Origin: an uncultured SAR86 cluster bacterium
GTDB lineage: Bacteria; Pseudomonadota; Gammaproteobacteria; Magnimaribacterales; D2472
Direction of reading: 5' to 3'
NCBI GenBank assembly: GCA_902596165.1
Contig: CACJSU010000002.1
Coordinates: 124,001-188,000 of the forward strand
Length of the DNA stretch: 64,000 nucleotides
The notes under the pieces were generated by a model. That model had not been told where the DNA came from. It made no database searches and worked only from the letters and a program-made list of their open reading frames with translations. The translations under genes were made by a program, and so were the position numbers. Position 1 is the stretch's first letter. Each line of letters begins with the position of its first letter. This document shows, piece after piece, positions 16,672-26,217 of the stretch.

Positions 16672-17514
16672 TTATGAAGAAATTTTTTCTTCTGATTTTA
16701 AGATTTTTGCGAGCTGTCTGCTAGTAGCAACTAAGTTTCCGTTCATATCCCATATGTAGCAATCTTGCTCAAAATACCCATTGCTTATATCTTTTGCAAG
16801 ACCGTCAATGAATAATAGGTTTGTTTGAGGAAGTTGCCGAATGTTACAAGTAAGTGCAAGTGTAGGAATCCACCCTAAAGGGCCATATTTATTTTGAACA
16901 ACAGGCGGCAAAATATCTGCTAGATAGGAAAGAACTGACGTATCGGCGACTCCTCCCTCTAATTCTAAGTATGCAGAACAACGAGCTTGGGCAGCTTCAG
17001 TGGAAATTTCTCTATCCCACCATGCATGATCTGGATGAACTGACATATTTAGTTGCTGAATGAAAGATGGGGTTGATCCTGATTTAAAACTATCATAATT
17101 CATTACTTTAAAATCACTTTGTTTTACAGAATGAATAATTTCCGGCAATGGGGTTTCAAGCCCAGAATGACCTTTCATGTATTGAAAATCAGAACATAAA
17201 GAGGAATACAAGCATGTTATTTTTTTATTCTGAATTAATTTAACCTGACCCATTGATGATCCTCTTGAGGTTCTGAATACTTCAACATGCAACTCAGCAG
17301 GCTCTGGTTCAGTTCTATCTAGATAATATACATTTGAATTAATTGCACTCGGATGAGGGAGCACTTGCACCATCGCCTTGTTCATTAGCGCTAAGAGATA
17401 TCCTCCATGAGGGGTATTGCCAACAAAATATCTTGAATCAGGCGTGAAAGAAAAAACAGTATCTGAAACTTTCGTTAGATCTAAAGCTGCTTGAAATTGT
17501 TCAAATTGGTTCAT
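16672..17514 (-). CDS. acyl-CoA thioesterase family protein (double hotdog)
   Basis: A 280-residue protein with two hotdog domains. The first has the typical VGNTPHGGYLLALMNKAMVQ helix (about residues 32-51) and the RTSRGSSMGQVKLIQNKK strand pair. The second contains YLADILPPVVQNKYGPLGWIPTLALT and ends with DMNGNLVATSRQLAKIL, the typical last strand. This is the TesB-like or actinobacterial-type thioesterase layout, which hydrolyses acyl-CoA to free acid and CoA. It is the probable first gene of the long minus-strand run that reaches queF. It is divergent from tatD with 45 bases between the starts. Confidence 0.82.
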   Translation of the reverse strand: MNQFEQFQAALDLTKVSDTVFSFTPDSRYFVGNTPHGGYLLALMNKAMVQVLPHPSAINSNVYYLDRTEPEPAELHVEVFRTSRGSSMGQVKLIQNKKITCLYSSLCSDFQYMKGHSGLETPLPEIIHSVKQSDFKVMNYDSFKSGSTPSFIQQLNMSVHPDHAWWDREISTEAAQARCSAYLELEGGVADTSVLSYLADILPPVVQNKYGPLGWIPTLALTCNIRQLPQTNLLFIDGLAKDISNGYFEQDCYIWDMNGNLVATSRQLAKILKSEEKISS

Positions 17515-17559
17515 ATTGATAGATAATTACATCATTATTGTAATAGATAGAAATGAAAA

Positions 17560-18345
17560 ATGGCTGGATTTATAGACATTGCTTGTAATTTTACTCATGA
17601 GTCTTTTAAGCGTAACTTAGAGGAAGTAATAAACGATGCAGAGCTTGCGGGCGTGGAAAAGTTTGTATTACTTTGTGCGAGTTTAGCTGACCTTGATCCT
17701 ATAAAGAAGATTCAAAATAATGCTCCGAATAAATTCTTCATATCTGCAGGTATTCACCCTCATCATGCAACAGAAACAGTTGAAATTAATTACGACCAAC
17801 TACTAAGACAACTTCAATCAATTACTCCTCATGCCATTGGAGAGACTGGATTAGATTACTTTAGAAATATATCTCCACCTGATATTCAGAAAGAATCTTT
17901 TAAAATGCACATTGAAATTGCAAAAGAACTCAATCTCCCTCTCTACCTTCATCAAAGAGACGCACACAATGATTTTATACGCATCATTAGAGAGAATAGA
18001 AAGAACTTTCCAAAATTTGTAGTTCACTGCTTTACTGGGACTCAAAAAGAATTAGATGAATACCTCGATTTAGGAGCATACATTGGACTTACAGGATGGA
18101 TATGTGATGCAAAAAGAAATATTGATTTGCGTCAGTCGATTAAAAATATTCCTCTTGAAAAAATGATGATAGAGACTGACTCTCCTTACCTAATTCCAAA
18201 AAACTTACTAAATAAGCCTAAAGAAAACATCAATGAGCCAAAATATTTGCCCCATATAGCAAATGAAATATGTGAGCTTACAGGATATGAATTGGAAGAA
18301 CTTAAATTAGCAACAAGCAAAAATGCAATTAATTTCTTTAGCTAA
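17560..18345 (+). CDS. tatD: TatD family metal-dependent hydrolase / DNase
   Basis: A 261-residue TIM-barrel hydrolase. It starts with FIDIACNFTHESF, which resembles E. coli TatD itself (DIGVNLTSSQF) rather than the YcfH/YjjV form with an HxH motif. The other blocks are SAGIHPHHA, AIGETGLDYFRN with the metal-bridging glutamate, LYLHQRDAH, VVHCFTGT, GLTGWICD and IETDSPYLIP. TatD is a magnesium-dependent 3'-5' exonuclease linked with DNA repair and quality control. No membrane or signal segment is present. Its 3' end overlaps the convergent racemase gene by eight bases. Confidence 0.95.
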   Translation: MAGFIDIACNFTHESFKRNLEEVINDAELAGVEKFVLLCASLADLDPIKKIQNNAPNKFFISAGIHPHHATETVEINYDQLLRQLQSITPHAIGETGLDYFRNISPPDIQKESFKMHIEIAKELNLPLYLHQRDAHNDFIRIIRENRKNFPKFVVHCFTGTQKELDEYLDLGAYIGLTGWICDAKRNIDLRQSIKNIPLEKMMIETDSPYLIPKNLLNKPKENINEPKYLPHIANEICELTGYELEELKLATSKNAINFFS

Positions 18346-19444
18346 AACAAGATCTGTCTAAATCAAATTTAGCGCAGATCTCATCGTTGTTTTCTCCTGC
18401 TTTAACGGAGGAATGCTTAATACTAGGTGCTGTATCAGAAAACCTTGGTGCGGGCGCAGGCTGTATAACCCCATCAACTTCAACAAATGAATTCCTTGCT
18501 TTCATATGATGATGCTCTGGAGCCTCAGATAAACTTAAAACTGGGGCAACGCATGCATCAGAGCCATCAAAAATATCTGCCCATTCGTCACGAGTCTTTT
18601 CTTTTATTTTTTTTCTAATAATAGATTTTAGTTCTGGCCACAGTTTTTTATTATGCTGATCTTGAAATTTGATGTCTGAGATTTCTAATTTATCTAATAG
18701 CACTGAATAGAATTGAGGTTCTATTGAGCCAACCGCAAGAAACTTTTGATCAGCACATTCATAAGTATCATAAAAATGTGCAGCTCCATCTAACAGATTA
18801 GACTCCCTCTCCTCTATCCAAAAACCAGAGGCTTTAAAAGCATAAAACATTGACATAAGAACAGAGGCCCCATCAACCATTGCAGCATCAACAACCTGGC
18901 CTTTTCCACCATGTTTGATGTTTAGTAATGCAGAAACAATTCCAAGAGCAAGAAACATGCCACCGCCACCAAAATCTCCCACAAGGTTTAATGGAGGTGG
19001 AGGCGTTTGACCCGCTCTTCCCATTGCTTCAAGTGCACCAGTTAATGCAATGTAATTTATATCATGGCCAGCGGTTTTAGCTAAAGGTCCATCTTGTCCC
19101 CATCCAGTCATCCTGCCATAAACTAGATTTGGATGAATCTTTAAGCATTCATCAGGACCTAGTCCCAAACGCTCCATTACACCAGGTCTAAACCCTTCAA
19201 TTAATCCATCAACTTTTTTAAGAAGCTTTTTAATTTCATTAATAGTTTGTGGATTTTTTAAATCTGCAGAAAGCGATAATTTAGATCTATGTTGAAAATC
19301 TATCCTGTTTCCACGACCGTGTTGAGAAGATCTATCTATTCTTATAATTTCAGCCCCTAAATCAGCTAAGATCATTCCGCAAAATGGCCCTGGACCAATG
19401 CCAGCAAATTCTACAAGTTTTATCCCACTTAAAGGTCCCGCCAT
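18338..19444 (-). CDS. alpha-methylacyl-CoA racemase-like CaiB/BaiF protein
   Basis: A 368-residue family III CoA-transferase fold protein. The start LSGIKLVEFAGIGPGPFCGMILADLGAEIIRIDR is characteristic. Two further motifs point to the racemase branch: GHDINYIALTGAL, with the catalytic histidine, and LVGDFGGGGMFLALGI, with the catalytic aspartate. The enzyme inverts the 2-methyl centre of branched acyl-CoA, needed for beta-oxidation of isoprenoid or sterol side chains. It begins one base after the RND transporter gene ends and probably shares its transcript. A CoA-transferase role cannot be fully excluded. Confidence 0.87.
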   Translation of the reverse strand: MAGPLSGIKLVEFAGIGPGPFCGMILADLGAEIIRIDRSSQHGRGNRIDFQHRSKLSLSADLKNPQTINEIKKLLKKVDGLIEGFRPGVMERLGLGPDECLKIHPNLVYGRMTGWGQDGPLAKTAGHDINYIALTGALEAMGRAGQTPPPPLNLVGDFGGGGMFLALGIVSALLNIKHGGKGQVVDAAMVDGASVLMSMFYAFKASGFWIEERESNLLDGAAHFYDTYECADQKFLAVGSIEPQFYSVLLDKLEISDIKFQDQHNKKLWPELKSIIRKKIKEKTRDEWADIFDGSDACVAPVLSLSEAPEHHHMKARNSFVEVDGVIQPAPAPRFSDTAPSIKHSSVKAGENNDEICAKFDLDRSCFS

Positions 19445-21904
19445 CTATGACTCCTGACTTGAAAAAGCATTAAAGAGATTTAAAAGAAATGGTAACAAAG
19501 TTAAAGATGCAAAAAAAGAAATCATAAGTGCAAAGGCTGTAAACAAGCCAAATAAGACTGTGGGTGTAAAACTTGAAAGAGCAAAGATAGAAAACCCAGC
19601 AGCTATTGTTGTTGCTGTATAAAAAACCGCTCTACCCACTGAATCATGAGAGTTTAAGATTCTTTGATCATTGGTAAGATCTTTATTTTTAACCTCTGTT
19701 TTATATCTATAAAGATAATGAATAGTGTTATCTACAGCCATTCCAACGCTAATAGCAGCAACAGTAATTGTCATAATATCTAGGGGAATACTTAGCACAC
19801 CCAACAAACCCAAAACAGAACCTGCAGTTATTAAATTTGGTGCTAATGCAATTAAAGTAATTTTTAATGATCTGAAGAGCAGTAAGATCATTAACCCAAT
19901 AACAGCAAAAACCATACCAAGAGATTTAATTTGTGATGAAAATAATGATTGAAGCATATTGTTATACAAAACAGCCAAACCTGTTACTTGAAATTGCTCT
20001 TCATCTAAATCAAATTTATTGACTAGATCAAAGTTAATTTTTTCAAGTAACTCTTTTCTATTTAACGTTTGAGCAGATTCAAGGACCCTTGCAGAGATCC
20101 TTACTGTTGAATCATCTTGATTAATATATGAATAAAGCAAAGTTTCTTTAATATCCTCAGGCAAGACAGAACGAAGCAATGCTAACTCTAAATCATTTAA
20201 ATCATTATCATCATTAATCATCCTAGCTAATTTGATCCCGCTCGCTACACTTAAAACTTTTCCCATTTCTGGAATCTCGTCTAAATAGTCATGAATCTCT
20301 TCAAGCTTAGCTAGGGATGTTGCATTCCACCAGTAGCCAGATGCCTCGCTTGAATCGTCCATAAATAAGTCATCTTCAAATAAGTCATCGCCATCAAAAT
20401 CTAACTCATCAAATATTTCATCAGATGGCTGATCAATCAAGATGTCTAATGTTGCAGTTCCTCCTAATTCCTCATCAAGCAATAACATACCCTGATATAT
20501 CTCCGTTTCAGGAGAAAAATAATCTATAAATCTGTTCTCGACTTCAAGTTTTGAAATCCCATAAACCAAAGAGATTGCCAATAAAAGAAAAAAAATAGCA
20601 ATCTGTTTTCCCTGCTTTAAGGCTATCAAAGCTAACCTTGAAGGTATTTTATTGATAAGCTCTAATGAATGGGTGCCAGGAGATTTAATTGCTAATTTCA
20701 TTGCACTTGGCAAAAAAGTAAAAGTAAAAATAAACGCAAAAACCATTCCTACTGACATCATCTTTCCAAATTCTATAACGGGTTTAATATCGCCCATGAT
20801 CAGCGAAAGAAAAGCTATGGCGGTAGTTAATGCAGCAAATAGGCAAGGCCTAACCATTTGATTTAAGGTTTTATAAATAGCGTCGTCAGTCGATTCAGAA
20901 CTACGAGAAACTTCGGTGAATCTTACTAAAACATGCACAGTCAATGAAATAGTTAAAATAAGCAAAAGAGCAATGAAATTAGAAGAAATAACGCTTATTT
21001 TCCAATCCATTAACCCAAGAACACTTGCTGTAAAAGCTGTTGTAATAAAAGCATTGCCCAATGGCAGTAGAACAAACCAAATATTTTGAAAAAACAGATA
21101 GAGCATTAAACAAAAAACTATGGCAACTCCAATACCGAAGATCAATAAATCTGATTTAATAAAACTCATCATATCTGTAGCAATCATTGATGCGCCGCCT
21201 AAAAATAAAGTTCCTTCATTACTGTATTGTTCAAGAAGAAGTCTAATTTGAGCTATTAAATGCGCTCGTTGTTTTGCCTCATCATCATTTAATTGTGAGA
21301 TTTGCTTATTAATATTATTAAGTTCATTTTTTTGATTTAAAGAAAGGTTTGTAAAATCAAGCAATTCATACCTTTTATTAATCAATTCTCTGTATAGAAG
21401 ATTTTCCTCAAGAGTTACCTGCATTGCTGTAGTATCTCCCGACAGGCTAATAATCAGTTCTGAATACACTGGATTACTTATGATTTCTTCCTTTGCAGCA
21501 GCAAAATTGATATCTTCAGTTTCAAGAGTTTTAAGATTATCCATCAAATCAGCAAGGGGAACTTTTGGTTGAAAAAATATTGGAGCATCAAGAATTGTCA
21601 GAACAGATTGAACACCTGGCAAATTTTCCAATTGCATGTCTAAGGTTTTAATTGTTGCTAAGGATTGAGGTGAAAATAAATCAAGTTTTGGGGTAAAGGT
21701 GATGATAAGAAAATCAGAATTGCCAAATTTTTCACCAGTTTCTCTATAAACTTCAAAAGCTTCATCCCCTTCTATCACCAGTGCATCAGAAGAAGCATCA
21801 AGTTTAAAATTCTTAAGACCAATACCTGCTGAAAGAAAGACAGCAACTATAAAAGCCATGACAAGAACTGGCTTTTTTAGAATAAATTGAAAAAGTTGCT
21901 GCAT
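19445..21904 (-). CDS. RND superfamily transporter, MMPL/SSD type
   Basis: An 819-residue membrane protein with the two-fold RND layout. Each half has one helix (about residues 11-30 and 425-445), a periplasmic domain, then a cluster of five helices (about 250-410 and 655-810). Motifs such as VGMAVDNTIHYLYRY and ALTTAIAFLSLIMGDI are typical of MMPL/hydrophobe exporters, including HpnN-like proteins. The second periplasmic domain has a strongly acidic insertion, DELDFDGDDLFEDDLFMDDS near residues 490-515, which I do not recall as a family feature. It lies between bolA and the racemase gene, nine bases downstream of bolA. The cargo may be a lipid, but that is inference. Confidence 0.88.
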   Translation of the reverse strand: MQQLFQFILKKPVLVMAFIVAVFLSAGIGLKNFKLDASSDALVIEGDEAFEVYRETGEKFGNSDFLIITFTPKLDLFSPQSLATIKTLDMQLENLPGVQSVLTILDAPIFFQPKVPLADLMDNLKTLETEDINFAAAKEEIISNPVYSELIISLSGDTTAMQVTLEENLLYRELINKRYELLDFTNLSLNQKNELNNINKQISQLNDDEAKQRAHLIAQIRLLLEQYSNEGTLFLGGASMIATDMMSFIKSDLLIFGIGVAIVFCLMLYLFFQNIWFVLLPLGNAFITTAFTASVLGLMDWKISVISSNFIALLLILTISLTVHVLVRFTEVSRSSESTDDAIYKTLNQMVRPCLFAALTTAIAFLSLIMGDIKPVIEFGKMMSVGMVFAFIFTFTFLPSAMKLAIKSPGTHSLELINKIPSRLALIALKQGKQIAIFFLLLAISLVYGISKLEVENRFIDYFSPETEIYQGMLLLDEELGGTATLDILIDQPSDEIFDELDFDGDDLFEDDLFMDDSSEASGYWWNATSLAKLEEIHDYLDEIPEMGKVLSVASGIKLARMINDDNDLNDLELALLRSVLPEDIKETLLYSYINQDDSTVRISARVLESAQTLNRKELLEKINFDLVNKFDLDEEQFQVTGLAVLYNNMLQSLFSSQIKSLGMVFAVIGLMILLLFRSLKITLIALAPNLITAGSVLGLLGVLSIPLDIMTITVAAISVGMAVDNTIHYLYRYKTEVKNKDLTNDQRILNSHDSVGRAVFYTATTIAAGFSIFALSSFTPTVLFGLFTAFALMISFFASLTLLPFLLNLFNAFSSQES

Positions 21905-21912
21905 AGATACAA

Positions 21913-22212
21913 TTATTTTTTAGAGCACTCGGGTGATGAAAGTATAACTGGATTATTGTTATATTCTTCAATAGTAAAAGCTTGTATAGATAATGCATGA
22001 ATTTTCTTCATAGTCTCAACTAAAATTTGATAAATAAGTTGATGTCTTTTCACTTTGGTCATTTCAATGAAATTATCTGACACAATTACTAGTTTAAAAT
22101 GAGTTTCAGAGTTTACAGGCACATTGTGCATTGCACTCTCATTCTCAAGATACATTTTTTCAACAACCAATCGAGCATTAAGACTTTCGATGATACTGTC
22201 ATAACAGCTCAT
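21913..22212 (-). CDS. bolA: BolA family protein
   Basis: A 99-residue BolA protein. The class II KH-like fold is recognisable by the block HNVPVNSETHFKLVIVSDNFIEMTKVKRHQLIYQIL, including the histidine and the following VKRH that bind iron-sulfur partners or DNA. BolA proteins act with monothiol glutaredoxins in iron-sulfur trafficking and with morphogenesis and stress response in E. coli. The C-terminus ILSSPECSKK adds a cysteine. It overlaps the end of ogt by four bases and is followed by the RND transporter. Confidence 0.93.
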   Translation of the reverse strand: MSCYDSIIESLNARLVVEKMYLENESAMHNVPVNSETHFKLVIVSDNFIEMTKVKRHQLIYQILVETMKKIHALSIQAFTIEEYNNNPVILSSPECSKK

Positions 22213-22649
22213 TTTGACTCCATTTTTAAAAGATATTTTTTATTAGCTTTTCCAAGCGCAAATTCTCCAATCGATCCATCTTGCTTGATAACTCTATGAC
22301 ATGGAATAAGAAGTGGTATGGGATTTAATTTACAAGCTGTACCAACTGCTCTTGCGGCTCCCGGTAGACCAATCTTATATGCTAATGATGAATAAGATTC
22401 TGTGTGACCTTTTGGGATCTTTGTTAATGCTTTCCACACACTTAACTGAAATGGTGTTCCCTGTAGATAATATTTAGGAAAGTTTTTTAACTCACTGTTG
22501 CTAAAAAACTTATCAATCATCTTCTGAAGAGTTAAGTCAGGAGGACAAGATGAGCTTCGTTTATTGATATAAACTAATTTTGCCAATAAAGAATTAACAT
22601 AAAATGAATTGAATGCTCCTATTGGTGTGATTAAGGACTTAATTTCCAT
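22209..22649 (-). CDS. ogt: methylated-DNA-protein-cysteine methyltransferase (Ogt type)
   Basis: This suicide enzyme transfers alkyl groups from O6-alkylguanine in DNA to its own cysteine. The PCHRV active-site motif is intact in IPLLIPCHRVIKQDGSIGEFALG (about residues 112-134). It follows the recognition helix region SYSSLAYKIGLPGAARAVGTACKLNPI, with the arginine finger. The 146-residue length means the N-terminal domain is shortened. No AraC-like Ada domain is present. It is the probable first gene of the minus-strand run ogt-bolA-RND-racemase. Confidence 0.94.
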   Translation of the reverse strand: MEIKSLITPIGAFNSFYVNSLLAKLVYINKRSSSCPPDLTLQKMIDKFFSNSELKNFPKYYLQGTPFQLSVWKALTKIPKGHTESYSSLAYKIGLPGAARAVGTACKLNPIPLLIPCHRVIKQDGSIGEFALGKANKKYLLKMESK

Positions 22650-22751
22650 AAACAGATTTTAACATTGGCAGATGTCTCAAATTAATAAAAATCAAAAAAA
22701 GAGAGCGCTAATCTCATTTTTAATCATAGAAATGTATCTCAAAAAGGTAAA

Positions 22752-22826
22752 TGGTGCGGCATCCGAGATTCGAACTCGGACCATCTGCTTGGAAGGCAGA
22801 TATACTAGCCATTATACTAATGCCGC
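22752..22826 (-). tRNA. tRNA-Gly (anticodon TCC), CCA encoded
   Basis: The minus strand shows a GCGGCAT/ATGCCGC acceptor stem, anticodon loop CTTCCAA (TCC), GTTCGAATC T-loop region and an encoded CCA end. It reads GGA/GGG codons. Confidence 0.96.
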
Positions 22827-22933
22827 TTTAAGAAGAAACCGTATGTTACACCATCTTTATACTAATCTTAAGGGAATTAAATGCTCTTTTAGATTTTCAT
22901 AAACATTTTTATTGAATTAGTTTAAGATTAACC

Positions 22934-23128
22934 ATGATATTTGATTTTTCTCATCTAAAAAAAACCAACGCAAGCTACCTTTCCCATGGATTAAGAGTTA
23001 TAAAAGTATCAATTGTTCTTATTAAACTTGGGATTATAGGAGTCATTCACGGCCTTTTTCCTTTTGCTTTTGTGAAGACCGTTAGCAATGGGGTTAAAAA
23101 AATTGCTGATGATATTTCGCACTTTTAA
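22934..23128 (+). CDS. small DUF6356-like protein
   Basis: A 64-residue protein with one hydrophobic centre (VIKVSIVLIKLGIIGVIHGLFPFAFV). The arrangement FxHLKKxNxSYLSHGLR, then a helix with IHGLFPFAF, then a charged C-terminus, fits the small proteobacterial family that I recall as DUF6356, sometimes misnamed capsule biosynthesis protein. It probably lies in or on the membrane. No function is known to me. It stands alone between tRNA-Gly and a convergent lipoprotein gene, ending one base before that gene's end. Confidence 0.65.
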   Translation: MIFDFSHLKKTNASYLSHGLRVIKVSIVLIKLGIIGVIHGLFPFAFVKTVSNGVKKIADDISHF

Positions 23129-23129
23129 A

Positions 23130-23867
23130 TTACAAAACTTTATATTGACTAAAAATTTTAGATGACTGACAAGTGGATTGTTCAAGTAAAAATTCTTGAA
23201 TCTCCTTGCTGATCTCTAATGCTTGCCAAGATTCAACAAAATCTTTCCTAGATTCAAGAGATGTAAATATATTCGTCCATTGAAAACTGATGTTAGATCC
23301 ATCTTCTTCAGAATAAACTATCTCTACAGGTGAATTATTTTTGACTAATGCATCGGTAAACTGCTCAATGACCAATTTCATTGTTGCGTAACTGAATCCA
23401 TTCTTATACTCACAATGTAATATCTCTGAAATTACAGGAAAATTATTAATAACTTTTTTTGTAAGCCTAAAAGAATTCTTTACAGTTTTTGAATTATCAC
23501 AAGTCGCAATATCATCAAAACTTAAAGATTTGAGGGTAAGTAAAAATCTATCCAAATCAGTGACTTCATCATATTTTAACAAAAGATCAAAGGATTGTGT
23601 TTCTATATTATCCTCAGTGACTGGGAATAGAAAATATAACTCCTCATCATCTCCCCCCTCTATTTTTGCAAAGCTATCAACAAATTTTGGAATGAACCTT
23701 TCAACCGAATTTAGGGTTTTACCTGCAGCCATCTCGCAATTAAACAATGATTCTTTGAATGAATACTCCGGTTTAATAAAATTGCTTAATGCTATATTTG
23801 AGTTTTTAGAGTCTCCCTCACAACTCACAAGAAGAATAACGACTATAAATTTAACAAAGGGTTTCAA
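23130..23867 (-). CDS. putative lipoprotein of unknown function
   Basis: I do not recognise this 245-residue protein. The N-terminus FVKFIVVILLVSCEGDSKN is a lipoprotein signal with a lipobox LVSC and the cysteine at residue 16. The acidic residues right after suggest a periplasmic position, though +2 is glutamate rather than the classic retention aspartate. The remainder is acidic and soluble-looking, with cysteines at about 44, 120, 160 and 238 that could form disulfides. It is divergent from the phosphatase gene with 39 bases between the starts. Confidence 0.65.
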   Translation of the reverse strand: MKPFVKFIVVILLVSCEGDSKNSNIALSNFIKPEYSFKESLFNCEMAAGKTLNSVERFIPKFVDSFAKIEGGDDEELYFLFPVTEDNIETQSFDLLLKYDEVTDLDRFLLTLKSLSFDDIATCDNSKTVKNSFRLTKKVINNFPVISEILHCEYKNGFSYATMKLVIEQFTDALVKNNSPVEIVYSEEDGSNISFQWTNIFTSLESRKDFVESWQALEISKEIQEFLLEQSTCQSSKIFSQYKVL

Positions 23868-23906
23868 TTTAGATCTAAAAAATTAAATTAATGAGATAAT
23901 AATATT

Positions 23907-24890
23907 ATGAAAAATTATATATGCATACCGTTCATCTCCCTTTGTCTCTTATCTATAATCCCAGAAAAAGTATACGCATATAAGTACGGACTTGGTTCAT
24001 GCCTAGACCAAGATCGAGAACAAAGTATTTGGTCTGCAATTAAAAAAGAGAATGTAGACGGTTTTATATTTCTTGGTGATAACGTTTATGGAGATATTCC
24101 AAACGGCAAGCTATCAAAGATGAAAAAAGCATATCAAATTCAAAAAGACCGACTGCCAATATGGCTTATGAATTACAAAGATATATTAGCAATATGGGAC
24201 GATCATGATTTTGGTATAAACGATGGGGGTGGAGATTACCCTTTTAAACAAGAATCTGAAAAAATGTTTCTTGATTTTTGGAAAATTCCTAATTCAGATC
24301 CCAGAAGAAAAAGAGATGGTATTTATTTTAAACAAACCAAAATAATCGAGGGAGTCGAGATTGATATAATTGGTCTAGATACTAGGTATTTCAGATCTAA
24401 GCTACAGGGTAAAAAAAATGCTTATCAACCAAATAATGATTCTTCGGCAACTATTCTTGGTCAAGATCAATGGGCTTGGCTTAAATCTTCAATTTTTAAT
24501 TCAAATGCAGAGATTATTGTAATACTCTCCTCTATTCAAATCTTAGCAACCAATCATCCCTATGAAAAATGGGATAATTTTCCTCTAGAGCGAAAAAAAT
24601 TACTTAACTTGATGGCTATTGCGGCAAAAGATAAAACAATTATTGCCGTCACTGGTGACAGACATAGATCAGGCATTTATCAAAATCAAGATTTTGTTGA
24701 AATTACAGCTTCATCCCTTAATAGACCAGCATCTAGAGACAAAGAAACTGATCCATTGTTGATTGGTAATACATATCGAGAAAAAAATTATGGAGTTCTA
24801 AATATTGAACCTAGTAAAAATAAAATTACTTTGTCGATTCATAATAAAAGTGGGCAAAAGCTTAATTCAAAAATAATTAACATCCATTGA
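23907..24890 (+). CDS. PhoD-like phosphatase/phosphodiesterase, exported
   Basis: A 327-residue protein with signal peptide [23 protein letters not shown]. The mature part is a metallophosphatase of the PhoD type. [16 protein letters not shown] is the usual N-terminal cysteine block. [25 protein letters not shown] and [12 protein letters not shown] follow in family order and carry the metal-binding aspartates, asparagine and histidines. PhoD enzymes cleave phosphomonoesters or diesters in the periplasm and depend on calcium and iron. This one is short and lacks the large N-terminal PhoD_N domain. It probably serves phosphorus acquisition. The next gene starts 47 bases downstream at the chosen ATG. 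Confidence 0.85.
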   Translation: MKNYICIPFISLCLLSIIPEKVYAYKYGLGSCLDQDREQSIWSAIKKENVDGFIFLGDNVYGDIPNGKLSKMKKAYQIQKDRLPIWLMNYKDILAIWDDHDFGINDGGGDYPFKQESEKMFLDFWKIPNSDPRRKRDGIYFKQTKIIEGVEIDIIGLDTRYFRSKLQGKKNAYQPNNDSSATILGQDQWAWLKSSIFNSNAEIIVILSSIQILATNHPYEKWDNFPLERKKLLNLMAIAAKDKTIIAVTGDRHRSGIYQNQDFVEITASSLNRPASRDKETDPLLIGNTYREKNYGVLNIEPSKNKITLSIHNKSGQKLNSKIINIH

Positions 24891-24937
24891 TAAAGATAGT
24901 ATTGTTAAATATTAGCAAACGTATAGAAATAAAAATT

Positions 24938-26215
24938 ATGAAAAAAATTTATTTATTCCTAGCTCTGTTAGCTCCGGGCATTATTTACGCAGACATTCTT
25001 TTGCATGTTGGCAACTTGATAGATACAGATAACGGAGAGATCAGCAAAGCTATAACCATTAGAATTAAAGGCAATAAAATATCCGAGGTTACAAAGGGTT
25101 ATGCAATCCCAAAAAAAGACGATGAAATTATTAATTTAAAACAATCATATGTTATGCCGGGATTTATGGATATGCATGTTCATCTAGCTCAAGAATATAT
25201 TCCAAAAGCAGAAAGAGAATCAAAAATTGAACCTGAATATAGAACACTATTTGCTGCTAATGCTGCATCAAAAACATTGATGGCTGGATTTACAACTGTT
25301 AGAAACCTTGGTGATGGAGGCATGGAAACCATCTCACTTAGAGAAGCAATCAAGCAAGGTTTGGCAATAGGTCCACGAATATTTACATCAGGAAAAACAA
25401 TAGCTACAACTGGTGGACATGGAGACCCAACCAACGGCATGCCAAAAGACAACTATGCACCCCCCACTCCTGAAGAAGGAGTTATTGATAGTCCAGCAGA
25501 AGCCATAAAAGCTGTAAGGCAAAGATACAAAGATGGAACAGATGGCATAAAAATTACTGCTACTGGAGGTGTTTTAAGCGTTGCTAAATCAGGAGAAAAT
25601 CCTCAATTCACTGACGCGGAGTTGCTTGCTATTGTGAGCACTGCGAATGATTACGGATTATGGACTGCAGCTCATGCTCATGGAAAAGAAGGCATGAAAA
25701 GAGCAGTTATAGCAGGCATCAATTCTATAGAGCACGGCACATACATGGATAAAGAGGTGATGGAGTTGATGAAAGCCAGAGGCACCTACTATGTTCCTAC
25801 CATTATGGCTGGTGATTGGGTAGCTGAAAAAGCTAAGATTCCTAATTTTTTTCCAGCACTTGTTAAACCTAAAGCAGAAAAAATTGGCCCTCAGATTCAA
25901 TCAACTTTTGCTGCAGCATATAAAGCTGGAGTAAAAATAGCTTTTGGTACGGATTCAGGTGTTTCCGCACATGGAGATAATTGGCAAGAATTTATTCTCA
26001 TGACAAATGCTGGCATGACAAATAAAGATGCTTTAAAAAGTGCAACGATCGAAACAGCTAAACTCCTAAGAATAGAAGATAAGTTAGGCCAGATAAAGCC
26101 TGGGATGCTTGCTGACATAATAGCTGTTCAAGAAAATCCTATTGATGATATATCAACTGTTAAGAATGTAAGTTTTGTGATGAAGGATGGAGTCATCTAT
26201 AAACAAAATTCTTAA
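24938..26215 (+). CDS. exported metal-dependent amidohydrolase (imidazolonepropionase-like)
   Basis: I choose the ATG at 24938, which gives a clean signal peptide ([17 protein letters not shown]). The track's upstream start overlaps the phosphatase end and adds 17 unlikely residues. The 425-residue chain has a beta-sandwich start and a TIM barrel with PGFMDMHVH, the carboxylated lysine region [30 protein letters not shown] and FGTDSGV. This matches periplasmic prolidase-like or imidazolonepropionase-related amidohydrolases, several of which cleave Xaa-Pro or other dipeptides. The exact substrate is unknown. Its end is two bases before the flavoprotein gene. Confidence 0.87.
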   Translation: MKKIYLFLALLAPGIIYADILLHVGNLIDTDNGEISKAITIRIKGNKISEVTKGYAIPKKDDEIINLKQSYVMPGFMDMHVHLAQEYIPKAERESKIEPEYRTLFAANAASKTLMAGFTTVRNLGDGGMETISLREAIKQGLAIGPRIFTSGKTIATTGGHGDPTNGMPKDNYAPPTPEEGVIDSPAEAIKAVRQRYKDGTDGIKITATGGVLSVAKSGENPQFTDAELLAIVSTANDYGLWTAAHAHGKEGMKRAVIAGINSIEHGTYMDKEVMELMKARGTYYVPTIMAGDWVAEKAKIPNFFPALVKPKAEKIGPQIQSTFAAAYKAGVKIAFGTDSGVSAHGDNWQEFILMTNAGMTNKDALKSATIETAKLLRIEDKLGQIKPGMLADIIAVQENPIDDISTVKNVSFVMKDGVIYKQNS

Positions 26216-26217
26216 AA

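Noticed and set aside
22672-22902. 76-residue plus-strand frame of the ORF track.
   Set aside because: It runs through the antisense of tRNA-Gly(TCC) and has no independent support.
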